From NCBI GenBank assembly GCA_022749755.1, contig CM040441.1, forward strand, positions 24,123,603 through 24,187,602: DNA of 64,000 nucleotides, in the 5' to 3' direction. The position numbers and the translations under genes are program-made. This document shows, piece after piece, positions 11,277 through 22,777 of this stretch. The first letter of the stretch is position 1, and every line of letters starts with the position of its first letter. The notes below the pieces were generated by a model. It was not told the DNA's origin and did no database searches. It was given only the letters and a program-made list of their open reading frames with translations. Source of the DNA: Azadirachta indica (taxonomy: Eukaryota > Streptophyta > Magnoliopsida > Sapindales > Meliaceae).

Positions 11277-12668
11277 CTAGTGGCAAGGTTTTGCAATCTC
11301 ATCGACAAAATTTTTAATATTTTTATTGGAGGACCCACCTTCTGCGGCAGCTTCCCTTGCTAATTCCTTCCATTTCTTGGCATTACTTCTCATTTCAATT
11401 GCTCTTTCTTCACCTCCCATTACCGATTCCAAGCACCTCTTAATCTCATCGGCTTCAACCAGTCCTCCATTGTTGAAACTCACTCTCACTCCTATCTTCC
11501 ACACATCTTCAATCAGCTTTGCGTTTGTCAATTGATCAGTCCACTGGGGAAATGCCACCAATGGAACGCCAGAAGTTAAGCTTTCCAACGTCGAATTCCA
11601 GCCGCAGTGTGTGACAAAGCATCCTATTGATGGATGAGACAGGACCTCAACTTGTGAACACCATGGAACTATTTTTCCTCGTCTTTCTAGCTCTTCTTTG
11701 CAACTCAGTTTATCTCCTTTCTCTTTCTCTTCACCTTGGTTTTCCCTTATGACCCACAAGAATGGACGTCCTGAATCTAGCAGACCTCGTGCGATTTCCT
11801 CCATTTGTGGCTTCGACAACACAGCAATGCTTCCAAACGATACGTAAATCACTGATGATTTAGGCTTTGAGTTAAGCCATTCGACGTAATCCTTAGAGCT
11901 ATTGAAAAGATCTCCTCCGAAGGAAGTGTCGGATGGATCTTTCCCATCTAAAAAAGCAGATGGAATCAAGGGTCCAATTCCAACCAAATTATGCTTATCA
12001 ATAGCTTTCAAGGCCTCTGGTTCTAATGCGTCAAAGGTGTTGACAAGTACTTTCGGTTTGGTTTGTTCATCAAGCATCTCCATTTGCTCTTCAAGTGACG
12101 GCAGGGCAAATTTATATTGATTGGAAGGAATGAAAAACGAGGGAAGATCATGCCTTGCTAGCTCCGGCAATCCCGGTAGCTTAACCAAGAAGGAGGGGTC
12201 ATTCACGTTGTTTCTGATAAAATCTCCATAGCCATCGAAGTAATAGTAATAAATATCAAAAAGGGTTGCAGACTGATTCCAAAGAAGTATACTAGGAATT
12301 TTGGCAGCAGCAGCCACCTTTCCCACCCAGGTTAAGAGTATAGAGTAAACGATACATGTAAACCGCTTGCCTTCATTAGCACTGTTGACTATAAACTCAG
12401 AGAGGGCCTCCGCGCCAAGACGTTCAAGCTCAGCCATATAGTGGTGAATATCGTCGCCCGGCTTAAAGCCGTCGTCATAGCCATCAGAAAATGAAGCGAA
12501 GGACAAGCCATCGGGTACTGACATCGTATTAATGCGGCGGACGGCGAACTTGCTGGTGGCGTAGGTCACAGAGACGCCATTGGTAATAAGCCTCTTAGTG
12601 AATTGAAGAGCAGGGTTTATGTGACCTTGTCCTGGAAATGTTACGAGGAGGATATGTGGTTTCGCCAT
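11277..12668 (-). CDS. UDP-glycosyltransferase, UGT75-like (copy B)
   Basis: Family-1 plant glycosyltransferase, cytosolic, 463 residues, single exon, usual length. N-terminal Rossmann domain with the catalytic His in GQGH (H16). C-terminal domain with SFGS (277-280) and a complete 44-residue PSPG donor box at W336-Q379 containing WCSQ, HCGWNS and the final Gln typical of UDP-glucose use. The nearest family by recall is UGT75, whose members glucosylate carboxylates (ABA, auxins, p-aminobenzoate, crocetin) and some phenolics; the real acceptor cannot be read from sequence. At the place where many UGTs have the Asp that activates His, this protein has CIVYSILLTW without Asp, as I recall for UGT75. 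The start is fixed by agreement with copies C and D and by a TATA box about 75 bp upstream. It is the closest relative of pseudogene A. Confidence 0.95.
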   Translation of the reverse strand: MAKPHILLVTFPGQGHINPALQFTKRLITNGVSVTYATSKFAVRRINTMSVPDGLSFASFSDGYDDGFKPGDDIHHYMAELERLGAEALSEFIVNSANEGKRFTCIVYSILLTWVGKVAAAAKIPSILLWNQSATLFDIYYYYFDGYGDFIRNNVNDPSFLVKLPGLPELARHDLPSFFIPSNQYKFALPSLEEQMEMLDEQTKPKVLVNTFDALEPEALKAIDKHNLVGIGPLIPSAFLDGKDPSDTSFGGDLFNSSKDYVEWLNSKPKSSVIYVSFGSIAVLSKPQMEEIARGLLDSGRPFLWVIRENQGEEKEKGDKLSCKEELERRGKIVPWCSQVEVLSHPSIGCFVTHCGWNSTLESLTSGVPLVAFPQWTDQLTNAKLIEDVWKIGVRVSFNNGGLVEADEIKRCLESVMGGEERAIEMRSNAKKWKELAREAAAEGGSSNKNIKNFVDEIAKPCH

Positions 12669-12742
12669 AGCTATGGAGATCGAATTGGAGACTGAAAATT
12701 AATTAAGGCTTATGGATTCCTTGAAGGATGAATGCAAATGGA

Positions 12743-12753
12743 TTTATATAAAA
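12743..12753 (-). promoter_or_regulatory. TATA box of copy B
   Basis: TTTTATATAAA on the minus strand, about 75 bp upstream of the start codon: the best TATA match among the intact copies. Confidence 0.65.
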
Positions 12754-12915
12754 GAAATTAAAATAATAAAAAATAAAGCAATAAGGAAAAGTCTTAGGCA
12801 TGTTTACGTTTGAGGTGATGATATATATAATTAAGTGATTGATTTGTGTAACGACTATTATATTGCCTTGTAAAATTCAAAAGGAAGGCTATCATCACTA
12901 GCTATCAAAATTTGT

Positions 12916-12933
12916 ATTGATTACTACTATCGA
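12916..12933 (-). promoter_or_regulatory. conserved upstream block of copy B
   Basis: The 18-bp block ATTGATTACTACTATCGA (plus-strand reading) is also found upstream of C (24407-24424, identical) and D (41338-41355, one difference), at 248, 232 and 214 bp from the start codons. Its surroundings have more indels, so it may be a binding site or simply an old conserved stretch. It is absent from pseudogene A. Confidence 0.45.
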
Positions 12934-13784
12934 TTTCAGTACAGCCAATTGGAAAATGAAATGTTTGTAATTTACCCGCAATAACATGTTCAAGGATGAC
13001 AATTTGAGTCAGCACATTATTATTCTATACTAATTTAATGTGAGTAAATAAACTTAGGTGAATGAAAAATGACATGATTACTAAACGAATTACAAAGTTA
13101 TTATATAATTAATAATTATGTCAGGTTCGAATTTAAAATTTTTTATTTAAATCTATTTATGATACGATTTCAAATATTAATAATATAATATGATCTTATT
13201 TATAATTAAATAAATTTATTTTTTTTTACATTTTAAAAGTATTTTTTATATTTTTTACATTTTAATAGGTGTTCAGTTTTATGTAAATAAAATTTATTAT
13301 CATTTGATTAATTAGTATTATAAATATTTTAGATTATATATTTAAATATATAGAAAAATATTAAATGAGTGACACAATTATACCTCACTTAATTTATTTA
13401 ATAATTATATCGAGTTTGAGTTTTCAATTCTTAACATAATTATTAAATAAATTAGATTCAAGTTAGCTTAAAAGTTAAACTATATTATACCTTGATTTGA
13501 TACGAGATCAAAACAAATCTAAATTGTTACAAATAAAACTTTATAAATTATTTTTTAATTTAATTAATTGTATTAATCGTTAAAATACATTAGTAAATAA
13601 AATTCAAATTTTATCACATAAAAATAGTTAGTTGTAGCATTAAAAGAAAAAATTATTATTTAATATATCTTACCTGTAATTTTTACTTTCTTTTCAAAAC
13701 ACAACAAAATTATCACAATTTCAAAGAATATCAAATGGAGTCTAAATAATGAGAGACAAAGTAACGTAATCTTATTAAGATTAC

Positions 13785-15835
13785 GGGGATATTGTTAAAA
13801 ACCTCCCTTGAGGTTTCAGAAAGTATAATTTAACTAGAAAGTTACAGCTTTGCATCACAAACCTCCCCTTAATTGTTAATTGACTAACATAATATGATAA
13901 AATAATAATAATGCCCTTAACTCTGCCTTTTTTTTTTCCTAAGAAAATAATCAAACTCCCCCTTGCCTTCTAGGCATCCCTTGTACGATTGTTGACAGGT
14001 TGAACATATGGCTAAGAATAAGATGTTATTTCTCTACTTTTGAGAAACAAAATTAAATATTCATATTCATATTTTATTTGGTGAAGACATTATTAGCACA
14101 AAAGCAAACAAATTTAGCAAAGAGAATTAGAAAAGGCAGCAAGAGAATATTACACTTGCAACTATCATTTCAATGTGAAGATTTATTGGAGTTTCTAGGA
14201 TTAAGAAAGCATAAAGTAGAACAAAAACATTAAATCAAAACATATTCAACATAAAACCCCAAGCCAAATCCACTTTCTTGTACTTCAAGCTTATATCAAG
14301 AATGGGATTTTGCACTTAAATAACCCAGATTCCAATATTTAGATTGTCTCCTAAAAAATAGATTTACTTGTTTATCAAGATTATCCCTACAATCTAAAGT
14401 ACAATGCAAGAAACCCCATTTGTCTAAACCCAAAAATATATACCAATTTCAGTTTAAATTCATTCAACAATATGCTGAAGAAGTATAATCAATAAACAAC
14501 ATGGGCAGTAAAATCACATTTCCATTCAACTATGTTTCTTAGAATTCAAATACTTTTGTAATTACAATTCCTTAACTAATCATACTTCTCCTTACACGAA
14601 TACACAAGAAAGAGTCAATGCAATATCTCCAACATCTTGCTTAGGCAAATCAGGAACAAGATCATAAAGTTTTCTTTTAAAGTAAACTCTCCAAATAATA
14701 ACTTAAACATGAAGAACACATCCCTTGGCAAAGAAGCTCTGAAATCCTCTATCCTTAACAAATTAATTCAACCATAAATAAAAGGAATCTAATTGCAAGA
14801 GAAGCAACCTAGAAAATGATTTAGAGGTATGGATCAAGAGTTGATCATGTGGTGTTGAACCTTGAAGCTTACTTTCAACCTCAACACCATGACCAAATAC
14901 AAAAATCTTGTATAAAATATCATCAATCTTCCACATGTAGAGCTATAATTGAATGTAAAAGACATATAAGGAAGAACCCAAATTAAGCCATTGAGTAAAT
15001 AAAAAATTTGAGTGTTAATTTAAATCAATAGCATTAGTTTCTCAATAAAAGTCTCCAAAAACTAAAACTTCTTCAAATGCATAAGCTAAGAAAAGTACAT
15101 AAAAGTGAATAATAGTATATGTTACAAGAAACACAAACAAAGCTAAGCAGTATAGATCCCAATAGATCTTTCTAATAAATCAAAATTGGGAAAAATCAAT
15201 AAATAGAATTCATACAAAAAAAATCACAAATAAACTGTCATATAATAAGAAACTAGATGACTCTAATTGACCAATCAGCACCCTAAAATCTCTTTCCCTT
15301 CAACTTCTTAGAACCTAACAATATAACTGTTTTAACTCTTTACAGAGAGATCCAAAAAAGCAATAAAGCAAAATTATATAATCACTCATTTAACTCATAA
15401 GACCAAGTCATAGAAATCATACACAGAGCAAAACTATAATATAAGGTGAGTCTTCACTAATTGATATATAAGTGAAGTGGTTCAATATTATGGCACAAAA
15501 AACTCCCTCCAATCCTCAATTTGAGCTTTCATATCCATTGATGTATAGATGATTAGAAGCAAATTAGGGGGAAATGGGTAGGATTTTGTATGATTTAGAC
15601 TGAAATGGCTATATCAAATCTTCCCTCGATATAACGTGAAAATGGGTAAACACACCTTGATTTGTTTAGATAAAAGTTGAAAAAGACTCACCTATGCTTT
15701 TACCGATTTATCTCTGAAACTAACAATCAAATAACGATCAAATGTAATGTCAGGAGAGGTTTATGATGCAAAGCTGAAACCTTCTAACTAAGTGATACTC
15801 CTCGAAACCTTAAGGGAGGTTTATGATAACACCCC
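13785..15835. mobile_element. Mutator-like element with long terminal inverted repeats, non-autonomous
   Basis: Left end: GGGGATATTGTT, then ACCTCCCTTGAGGTTTC and CAGCTTTGCATCACAAACC. The reverse complement of the right end reads GGGGTGTTATCA, then ACCTCCCTTAAGGTTTC and CAGCTTTGCATCATAAACC. Similarity continues for about 85 bp. The 2-kb interior has no transposase and no recognisable protein. Long inverted ends with a cargo-like interior suit the Mutator superfamily, but no clear 9-bp target duplication was found. It sits between the promoter of UGT copy B and an orphan UGT downstream flank. Confidence 0.75.
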
Positions 15836-16245
15836 TAATCTATTATTTCATTTTCAAAGATTAATTTAAAATTTTAAAGATTTTTTTTTTATTTTCATTC
15901 AAAGCAGTGTTACTATGAATATTGAAAAGATTGGCTTAATTTCTATTTTATCAATAAATATAAGTATTTATGTACAATCTATTGGATGTATCTTTACTTT
16001 TATTCTTTTATAAGAATAAACTTAAAATATTTCATATAAAAATTTAAAGAAAAAGTTCATTTAACTATGCAGTAGATCTATGGAATAAATTTTCTTCAAC
16101 ATTTACTATACAATAAATACGTTGTAATAGACACAATTTTTTTCCTACTAATTATATACCAAATGAAAATGACTCTACAAATAACTTTTGACTTACTATA
16201 TAGTATATAGACTAGTAGTTCTAAATTACTTCTAACAACACTTTA
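15836..16245 (-). repeat. orphan downstream flank of a lost UGT copy
   Basis: This stretch aligns in order with the region just downstream of copy B (about 10850-11190): TAAAATTTTAAAGAT, TATCAATAAATATAAGTATTT, TATTGGATGTATC, TTTCTTCAACATTTA, AATGAAAATGACTCTA and TTCTAA(C/A)CA. In unit B it runs straight into the UGT stop codon. Here it leads into unrelated DNA with no UGT sequence. I infer a fifth array unit whose gene was deleted. Confidence 0.75.
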
Positions 16246-16914
16246 TCTCATAAAAATAGACATTTAAATTACTTCAAACTTCTGAAGTGTATGTTTGGTT
16301 TGACATTTTTATTAGTAAATTTTTTTAATATTAAAAGTTCTTTTTAATTTTTTGATGTCTTTTGGTTGCAAATGGAGAACAATTTTTTGTTATTAAAAAG
16401 TTAAGTCGTTTTTCTTCTAATGATAAGTCCAAAATTTAAAATTCTGGAAATAAAGTTTTATTTGTTTTTTTTTAAAGTTGAACTTATTTAAAGGACCTTT
16501 ACTTTGTTTTAAAAATTTTACATTATTTATTGAAAATAGAGCATTACAAATTTGTTTATGAAAGTAAGTACTCTTTTTTTTTAAAAGTTATTTGTAATAG
16601 CCAAACAATTAAGAAAATTTTGTTAGAAGCTCCATTTACGGAAGCTTTACTCCAACAATCTCTATTCAAAAGTTATACTAAAAGGATTCAAAGAAACACC
16701 AATCTTACATATACTTAATAGAAAATGGGTGTGAAAGAGGTCCATCCAAAGCTAAATTACTAAATTAAACAAAAATTACAAGTTTAAATAGCATATACAT
16801 TTAAAAGAAAATAGAATAATTAAGGTGCTATTATGCGTAATTAAGCAACTAATTTAACATACACAACTGAGGGTTAGTTTGGGATTGCAGTAAATTATAA
16901 AATAATATGCTTCT
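16246..16914. other. spacer, no gene seen
   Basis: AT-rich noncoding DNA where the lost UGT would be expected. No residual UGT coding sequence could be found by eye on the minus strand. Confidence 0.5.
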
Positions 16915-17165
16915 ACTGTACTGTAGAAACAAATTGAAACCAAAGTTTTAAAGGTTTCTAATGAGTAATAGAAGTTTTTATTGAAGAAAAGATAAGTAAT
17001 AGTATAACCTTCTTGTATATAATAAAGAAAACATAATGTTTTAAGTTAACTCCAATAAGAAAAATTTTTTTTTACCTAAATAGGAAAACCAAGAATTAAA
17101 TAATATATTAAATTGACAAAATAAAAGTATTACTTAATTAATTAAATTATAAAATCACCCTATAT
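16915..17165. repeat. direct repeat flanking the gypsy remnant, left copy
   Basis: Shares AAGGTTTCTAATGAGTAATA, AAAACATAATGTTTTAA and AATATATTAAATTG in order with 21505-21735. The two copies lie at either end of the Ty3/gypsy remnant in the same orientation, so they may be worn LTRs, or host DNA duplicated before the insertion. Confidence 0.6.
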
Positions 17166-17359
17166 TAGGTCCCCACTACTTAGAATAAATGTTACCCTTA
17201 AGTTCTTTAGATAAAATATTTCATCTTTACAATACTCGTACAAAATTCTTACATTAAAAGTATTTCAGATATTCCAATCATCTGCTATTTGTAACACATA
17301 AGAATTATCATTAATCTTTCTATAATCGAAATAGCTAATGCTTTTTGTTCTCTAATTAA

Positions 17360-20300
17360 CTAGGAATCCTAGAAAAACCTTTTTTTTTTTGGGCAAATAA
17401 GCCACTACAAGATTGTCCTTTTGAAACACCTTCTGTCACTTGTGCCTTCTCTTTTATATTTTCTACAAACTTGCTAACTATTGGGAATGTAGGTAAAGTC
17501 ACCAAATCTAATGCATAACAAGGTGGTTGTAGATAAAACTACCTCAAAACAAGTTTAATTTTCTAGTCAAACGATTCGTCACACTGTTATAAGCAAATTC
17601 TACCTTAGACAACATTACATCCTATTGCTTAAGCTTCTTCCTACAAATGAAACACAATAACTTCCTCATGTACGATTAATTACTCTTATTTTTCCATCAA
17701 TTTAAGGTTAAAATTATTATTATACTCAATTTTGTATTAAATTTTTCCAATAAGGTACGTCAGAAATGACTAAAAAATTTGACATCCTTATTTGAAGTAA
17801 TAGACTTAAGAATCTGATGAAGACGAACCATTTCCTTCAAGTATAATCTTGCCATATAAGTTGCATAATCAATTTTCTTCCAAGCAATAAAATGAGTTAT
17901 CTTTGAATACCAATCCATAACAAGAAGAGTAGAATTGTTAATTACCTCGTTGGGAATGCGAAAATCCTAACACAAAAGCTATTGACACATTATATCAAAT
18001 ATTTTAAGGCAATGGGCAATGCCATATAGAATCTAGTATTCTAAACATGTACTTTAGTAACTTGGCATATTTTGCACTTTTGCACAACTCTTCCCACATC
18101 ACACGTAATTTGTTGCCAATAATACCTCTTTTTTTTTTCTAAAGGCATCTTGTCTCCTCCTTATAAGACTAGCTAAACTTTTACCATGTAATTTTTGTAT
18201 TAACTATTCATGTAACAAATAACAGGGAATACATAATTTGTTGGCTTTAAACATATAGCCACCATGAATAAGAAAATCTCTCGCTTATTGATTATGACTA
18301 CATTGATCTTAAATTGTATAAAAATCTTCATCAGTTGTTTCTTCCACGTTCACAACCTCAAACTAGTTATCTCATTAGTCAATGTTACCAATAAAGTAGC
18401 TCGCTTAATCAAAGCATCAACTAGCTTATTATGTTGCCAGACATATGGTTCAATACAAATTTCTGCATAAATGACACCTATCTATCTTGCATTTTATTCA
18501 AATGGTGCTGACTATTAATATACTTCAATGACCTAATGATCACCATAAAGTATAAACTCCCTCTAAATCAAGTAATGCTTCAAATGCATCAATGTCTTGG
18601 ATACTCCATAAAATTCCTAAAAATATGTTGACCATTTTTTCCTAGCATCACTCAACTTTTCGCTAATTAAGATACTTTATAGGTTTATCCTTTTAAATGA
18701 AAATAAGACCTATACTTGTCCCCGAAGCATCACACTCCACCTTAAATACCTTGTTAAAGATAGATTAATGCCAACGCAAGAGTCGTATAGAATTTTTCCT
18801 TTAAAATGATGAAACTCCTATTTGTTAATCATTGTAGTTAAATTTTTTCTTCTTTATGCACTCAATGAATCGATAATAAAATGTTGCAAATCTATTGAAA
18901 CTCCTCACTTGACTTACTGTCTTTAATGTAAACTAACCTCAAAAGTATTATTTTTCTTTAAGTTAACAAATAATTTATTTTCCATAATTGCTTTAAACAC
19001 CTTCCCCCAATATACTAAATAACTTTCCTTATTACTATTATAAATCAAGATATCGTCAAAATATATCACAACAAACTTGGAAGTGAAGGGTTTTAATACC
19101 TAATTTCTAAGCTACATAAACATGTTTGGTGCATTCGACAAATTAAAAAGCATTACCATCCGCTTATACAACACTATTTGGTCTTAAATGCTGTTTTCCA
19201 CTTATCTAAAGATTTGATGCAAATTCGATGGTAACTATTGCACAAGTAAAGCTTAGAAAACACTTTCACTTCCTCATGCTGGTTTAGAATATCTTATAAT
19301 TGCATGATCAAAAATCAATATCTAATGATCATTTTGTTGATTGCTCTATTGTCCATGTACATCTACCTATTACTACCCTTTTCAAGGACCAAAAGTACGA
19401 GTACTACAAAAAAAAGTTTTGCACTTTTGAATAAACTTTTTCTTAAGTAACTCATTCACTTGTTTTTGCAAAATCCCATGCTCATTGGCACTTATTTTGC
19501 AATGTGGCAAGCTAGGATAAGTAGTTCTAGGGATAAAATTAATTTTGTATTGTATATCCCACATACATGGTAACTTGTCTAGTATTTCATCTAGAACTAC
19601 GCCAAAAATTCAAATAGTAATGGTTGCACCGCCTTTGGAATCCCCACCAATGTTTTCAATTCCTTTGCTTTTGCTACCATCACGTAACCCTTACAACCTT
19701 CCTTTATATGCTCTTCAACTATAATTAGAAAGTTTGTCCCTTCTTCTCCAAAAACTTATATATATTTTTAATTAGTTTCACTAATTGGTACAAAACTATT
19801 TTCTTCCCATTTTAACAAAACTCATAAAATATTTCATCATCACCTATGCATTGCTTTAACGCTATATTATCTTGGCCTTCCTAGTGAAAAGTTGCATGCA
19901 TCCATGTCCACAACTTTATAAAACATATTACTTTTATAAAATTTTTCGTTTGAAAAATAAAGCTTACATACTTCAGTTATACATGTTTTAGTTTACTTTT
20001 AATCCACCCTATTTTATAGGATGATAGTTGATTTTTCAAGGGTAACCCTAGGGCATTCACTAACGCATTAAACACCATGTTTTTCTTGTCGCTGCTATTA
20101 ATTATCATCTTGTACACCTTTTTTTAATTGTCCCCTACCTGAAAGATCTTATTTCGTTGCATTTTCTCTTTCTTTTTAGGTGTTAATAATAACTTCTGCA
20201 CAATATAAGAAATGAATTCTCCTTCATCACCATCAACCACATCAACCTCTTCCCTGTCTCCATACTCGCCTTTTTCATCTTCTATCGCAGACTCCGCATA

Positions 20301-21420
20301 ATGTGCCACACTTTTGTTTTTCCTCCATTCTAGGCATTCATCTAATCTATGCCTAAGCTGTTATTATCTATAACATCTACTTGGTATTAACTTCACCTAT
20401 GGGTTATCAGTTTTTGCAACTGAATAGTTCACAAGTTAAGAAAATTATCCCTTTTCTTGGTTGCTGCTCTGTCACTCATATTTGGTATTACGCTTCTACT
20501 TTGTGGTGCCTAGTTTGGTGAAGTCAAAAATTGTCATGCTACAATTCATGATTTAATAGTAGGCTACTTCAATTGCTTCTCTAGCATCCTTTCTTTGTTC
20601 ACGACTTCAGAAAAATCCTGAATAATACACAAGTCAAGTTGGTCTTGAATATAAGTTTGCTTTACTCAATTTGGCATCCAATTGCAATTTTGATTCTTTC
20701 AAGTTATTCCTAGAACATAATATGAAAAATTCTTCTGTATAATATCAATTAAGAGAATGCCCATTACCACCCAGTTTTTTCAGCAAATATTCAATTACTC
20801 CCCTATATTTTTTCTAATACCTATCACTCCCATAATTTTTTTTTTCAATTTTGCCCTTCAGTTCAATTGATTTATAAAATAGTAAAATCGAAAATATTTA
20901 AAATATTAAAAGGCAAAATTGAAATTTAAGGGGGTGATGGGATATTACAAAAAACATAAGGGGGTAATTGGACATGAGCTCAAAAAGTAAGGGGTAATAG
21001 TCATTCTCCCTTATCAATTGAAGAATTTTGCTTCTTACAATTACTTAACTATTTGAATAAACATTGCTTATATAAGAGGATAAATATTGAGCCTTTATCT
21101 TATGTTTCATATGCTCCCAAAACCTAATTATATCTTTTCCTTTACGCTACTGTTTATTCTAAATCTTCTACCAACAAGCAAATGTACCCCTTTTCAACTT
21201 CATGGCTACCAATTCAATTTTATTTGCGTTTAATATATCTATGTAATCAAAGAAATTCTTTACATTTGTGAACCAATTAAGAAAGTTTTTTACATCAAAC
21301 TCCCTATGAAAACAAGAAAATCTAGGTTTTCTTGCACCCCGAGTCCATTCCATTGTGATTTTCACTTTCATGTGTCCTAACAGAACCTCAATTAACTTTA
21401 CTATCATCTAAATCCTTATC
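17360..21420 (-). mobile_element. Ty3/gypsy retrotransposon remnant (gag-pol), degraded
   Basis: Reading from the right on the minus strand: gag-like segment 21165-21410 (PRFSCFHREFDVKNFLNWF), a worn zinc-knuckle and linker with SYIVQKLLLTPKK (about 20124-20380), protease region (about 20020-20110, LVNALGLP followed by YKIGWIKSK), reverse transcriptase start 19382-19564 (NEHGILQKQVNELLKKKFIQ), the catalytic YFDDILIY at about 19045-19070, KVFKAIMENKLFVNLKK (about 18960-19010), VRSFNRFATFYYRFIE (about 18850-18910) and integrase (about 17790-18140: WYSKITHFI, LYLKEMVRLH, and a CKICQ zinc-finger trace). Stops and frameshifts are everywhere, so it is inactive. A MITE sits in it at 20752-21011. The domain order is gag, protease, RT, RNase H, integrase. 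Confidence 0.88.
20752..21011. mobile_element. Mutator-type MITE nested in the gypsy remnant
   Basis: About 260 bp made of two inverted arms of roughly 100 bp. Left arm: GAATGCCCATTACCACCC, then ATTCAATTACTCCCCTATAT and CAATTTTGCCCTT. The reverse complement of the right arm: GAATGACTATTACCCC, then TCCAATTACCCCCTTATGT and CAATTTTGCCTTT. It is flanked by a 9-bp target duplication with one mismatch, TATCAATTA (20743-20751) and TATCAATTG (21012-21020). Size, arms and 9-bp duplication fit a Mutator-type MITE. Confidence 0.85.
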
Positions 21421-21504
21421 TTCCTAAGTTCTGTTGTCAGTTCCAAATGATTGAGACACTAGCATCGAACCATGAAATTAGAGGTGGCAAATGGGCCACT
21501 ATAA

Positions 21505-21735
21505 CGTATACTTTGATAAATTAAAACCAAAGTTTCAAAGGTTTCTAATGAGTAATAGAAGTTTTTTATCAAAGAAAAGATAAATAAGTAATAGTATGGT
21601 CTCCTTATGAGTAATAGAAAAAACATAATGTTTTAAATTAACTCAAATAAGGAATAAGAAAACTAAGAATTGAGTAATATATTAAATTGGTAAAATAAGT
21701 CTTCATAAACTAATTAAATTTTAAAATCATCCTAC
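21505..21735. repeat. direct repeat flanking the gypsy remnant, right copy
   Basis: Partner of 16915-17165. The left boundary is blurred by a segment starting GAGGTGGCAAATGGGCC at 21481, which resembles ends of plant hAT-like repeats. Confidence 0.6.
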
Positions 21736-22519
21736 GTGAAGTTTTTTAGCGAATATAAAATTTGAATGAAACAAGTTTCTTGCAATTCATAAAATGAGCA
21801 TACATAATATATGTACGAATGACATGATATATCCATCAATTCAAGCAATATGTTCAATGACACTCAAATAAACAAAAAAATTGTCAATGTATTAAAAGAA
21901 ATGCCATAAACCAAACACATATAACAACATATAAATAATATGTATATTCCTCTGGAATAATCTTTTTGAGATCTAATTTTAAAAATTCATTCCTCTCAAT
22001 ATAATATCAATATTATTTCATATTATATCATGTAAACCAAATAATTAATCTCTTTTGTTTATAGATAAAAATAATATTAGTTACTGTTTTATCAATGAAA
22101 AATAAAAATGAGAAATTGTAAGATAGACGTGATATCCAATTATTGTTTTATTAATGAAACAAAATTTTCACATGTTGTGAAGTGTTTAGTGAATCCGAAT
22201 AGATCTCCACCACATTTTATTTTATTTGCCCTTTTGTAAATTCCTAGCTTAGTTAATTTGTTTCGAATCATTTCGCCAGCATATTATTTTCTTTTTGCTT
22301 AGGGTTTTTTTATGCAATCAATTTGCGTGTTTAATTGCCAAACGGAAATATTGTTGGCAAGATATTATGGTTTTAATTTGACGTGAAATATCACTCACGT
22401 TCCTCTTCTCTCTTTAATATTTCTTCTATAGGTTAAAAGTCTCAGTCACATCACATTCATTATATTTCTAGTAAATAAATAAAAGCATATTTTTAATGTA
22501 TAAATTTTACTGTACATTA
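21736..22519. other. spacer, no gene seen
   Basis: AT-rich noncoding DNA between the gypsy remnant and UGT unit C. No domain or structured repeat was seen. Confidence 0.5.
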
Positions 22520-22777
22520 AATAATAATAAAAACATTCCAAATTCCAGTAGTGCACGTATTTTGACTCAATCTTGAAACTTTTATTATTGCACAAATATT
22601 GTGTTGTAAAAACATATTTTATTGAAATTACTGGATGAAATATGACCCAAGTCGTACTTAGAACAGTGGTTTTAAATTGATTCTAACAGCAGGACTCATC
22701 AACTTTGGACTCTACAATAGTATGTTACAATGAACATATGTCTTAATGAGAAGCTAATTGAAATGATAGGAATGAGA

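Larger units (their letters stand above)
10850..13784 (-). repeat. UGT duplication unit B
   Basis: Downstream flank 10850-11276, gene, and about 1.1 kb of promoter. The flank is repeated without a gene at 15836-16245. The promoter matches unit D over about 900 bp (41125-42050) in order, with small indels. The unit is cut off at 13785 by a Mutator-like element. Confidence 0.78.

Noticed and set aside
11902..12120. Open frame antisense to UGT copy B, with similar frames antisense to A, C and D
   Set aside because: Conserved only because the UGT coding strand is conserved; no start context, domain or independent constraint visible.
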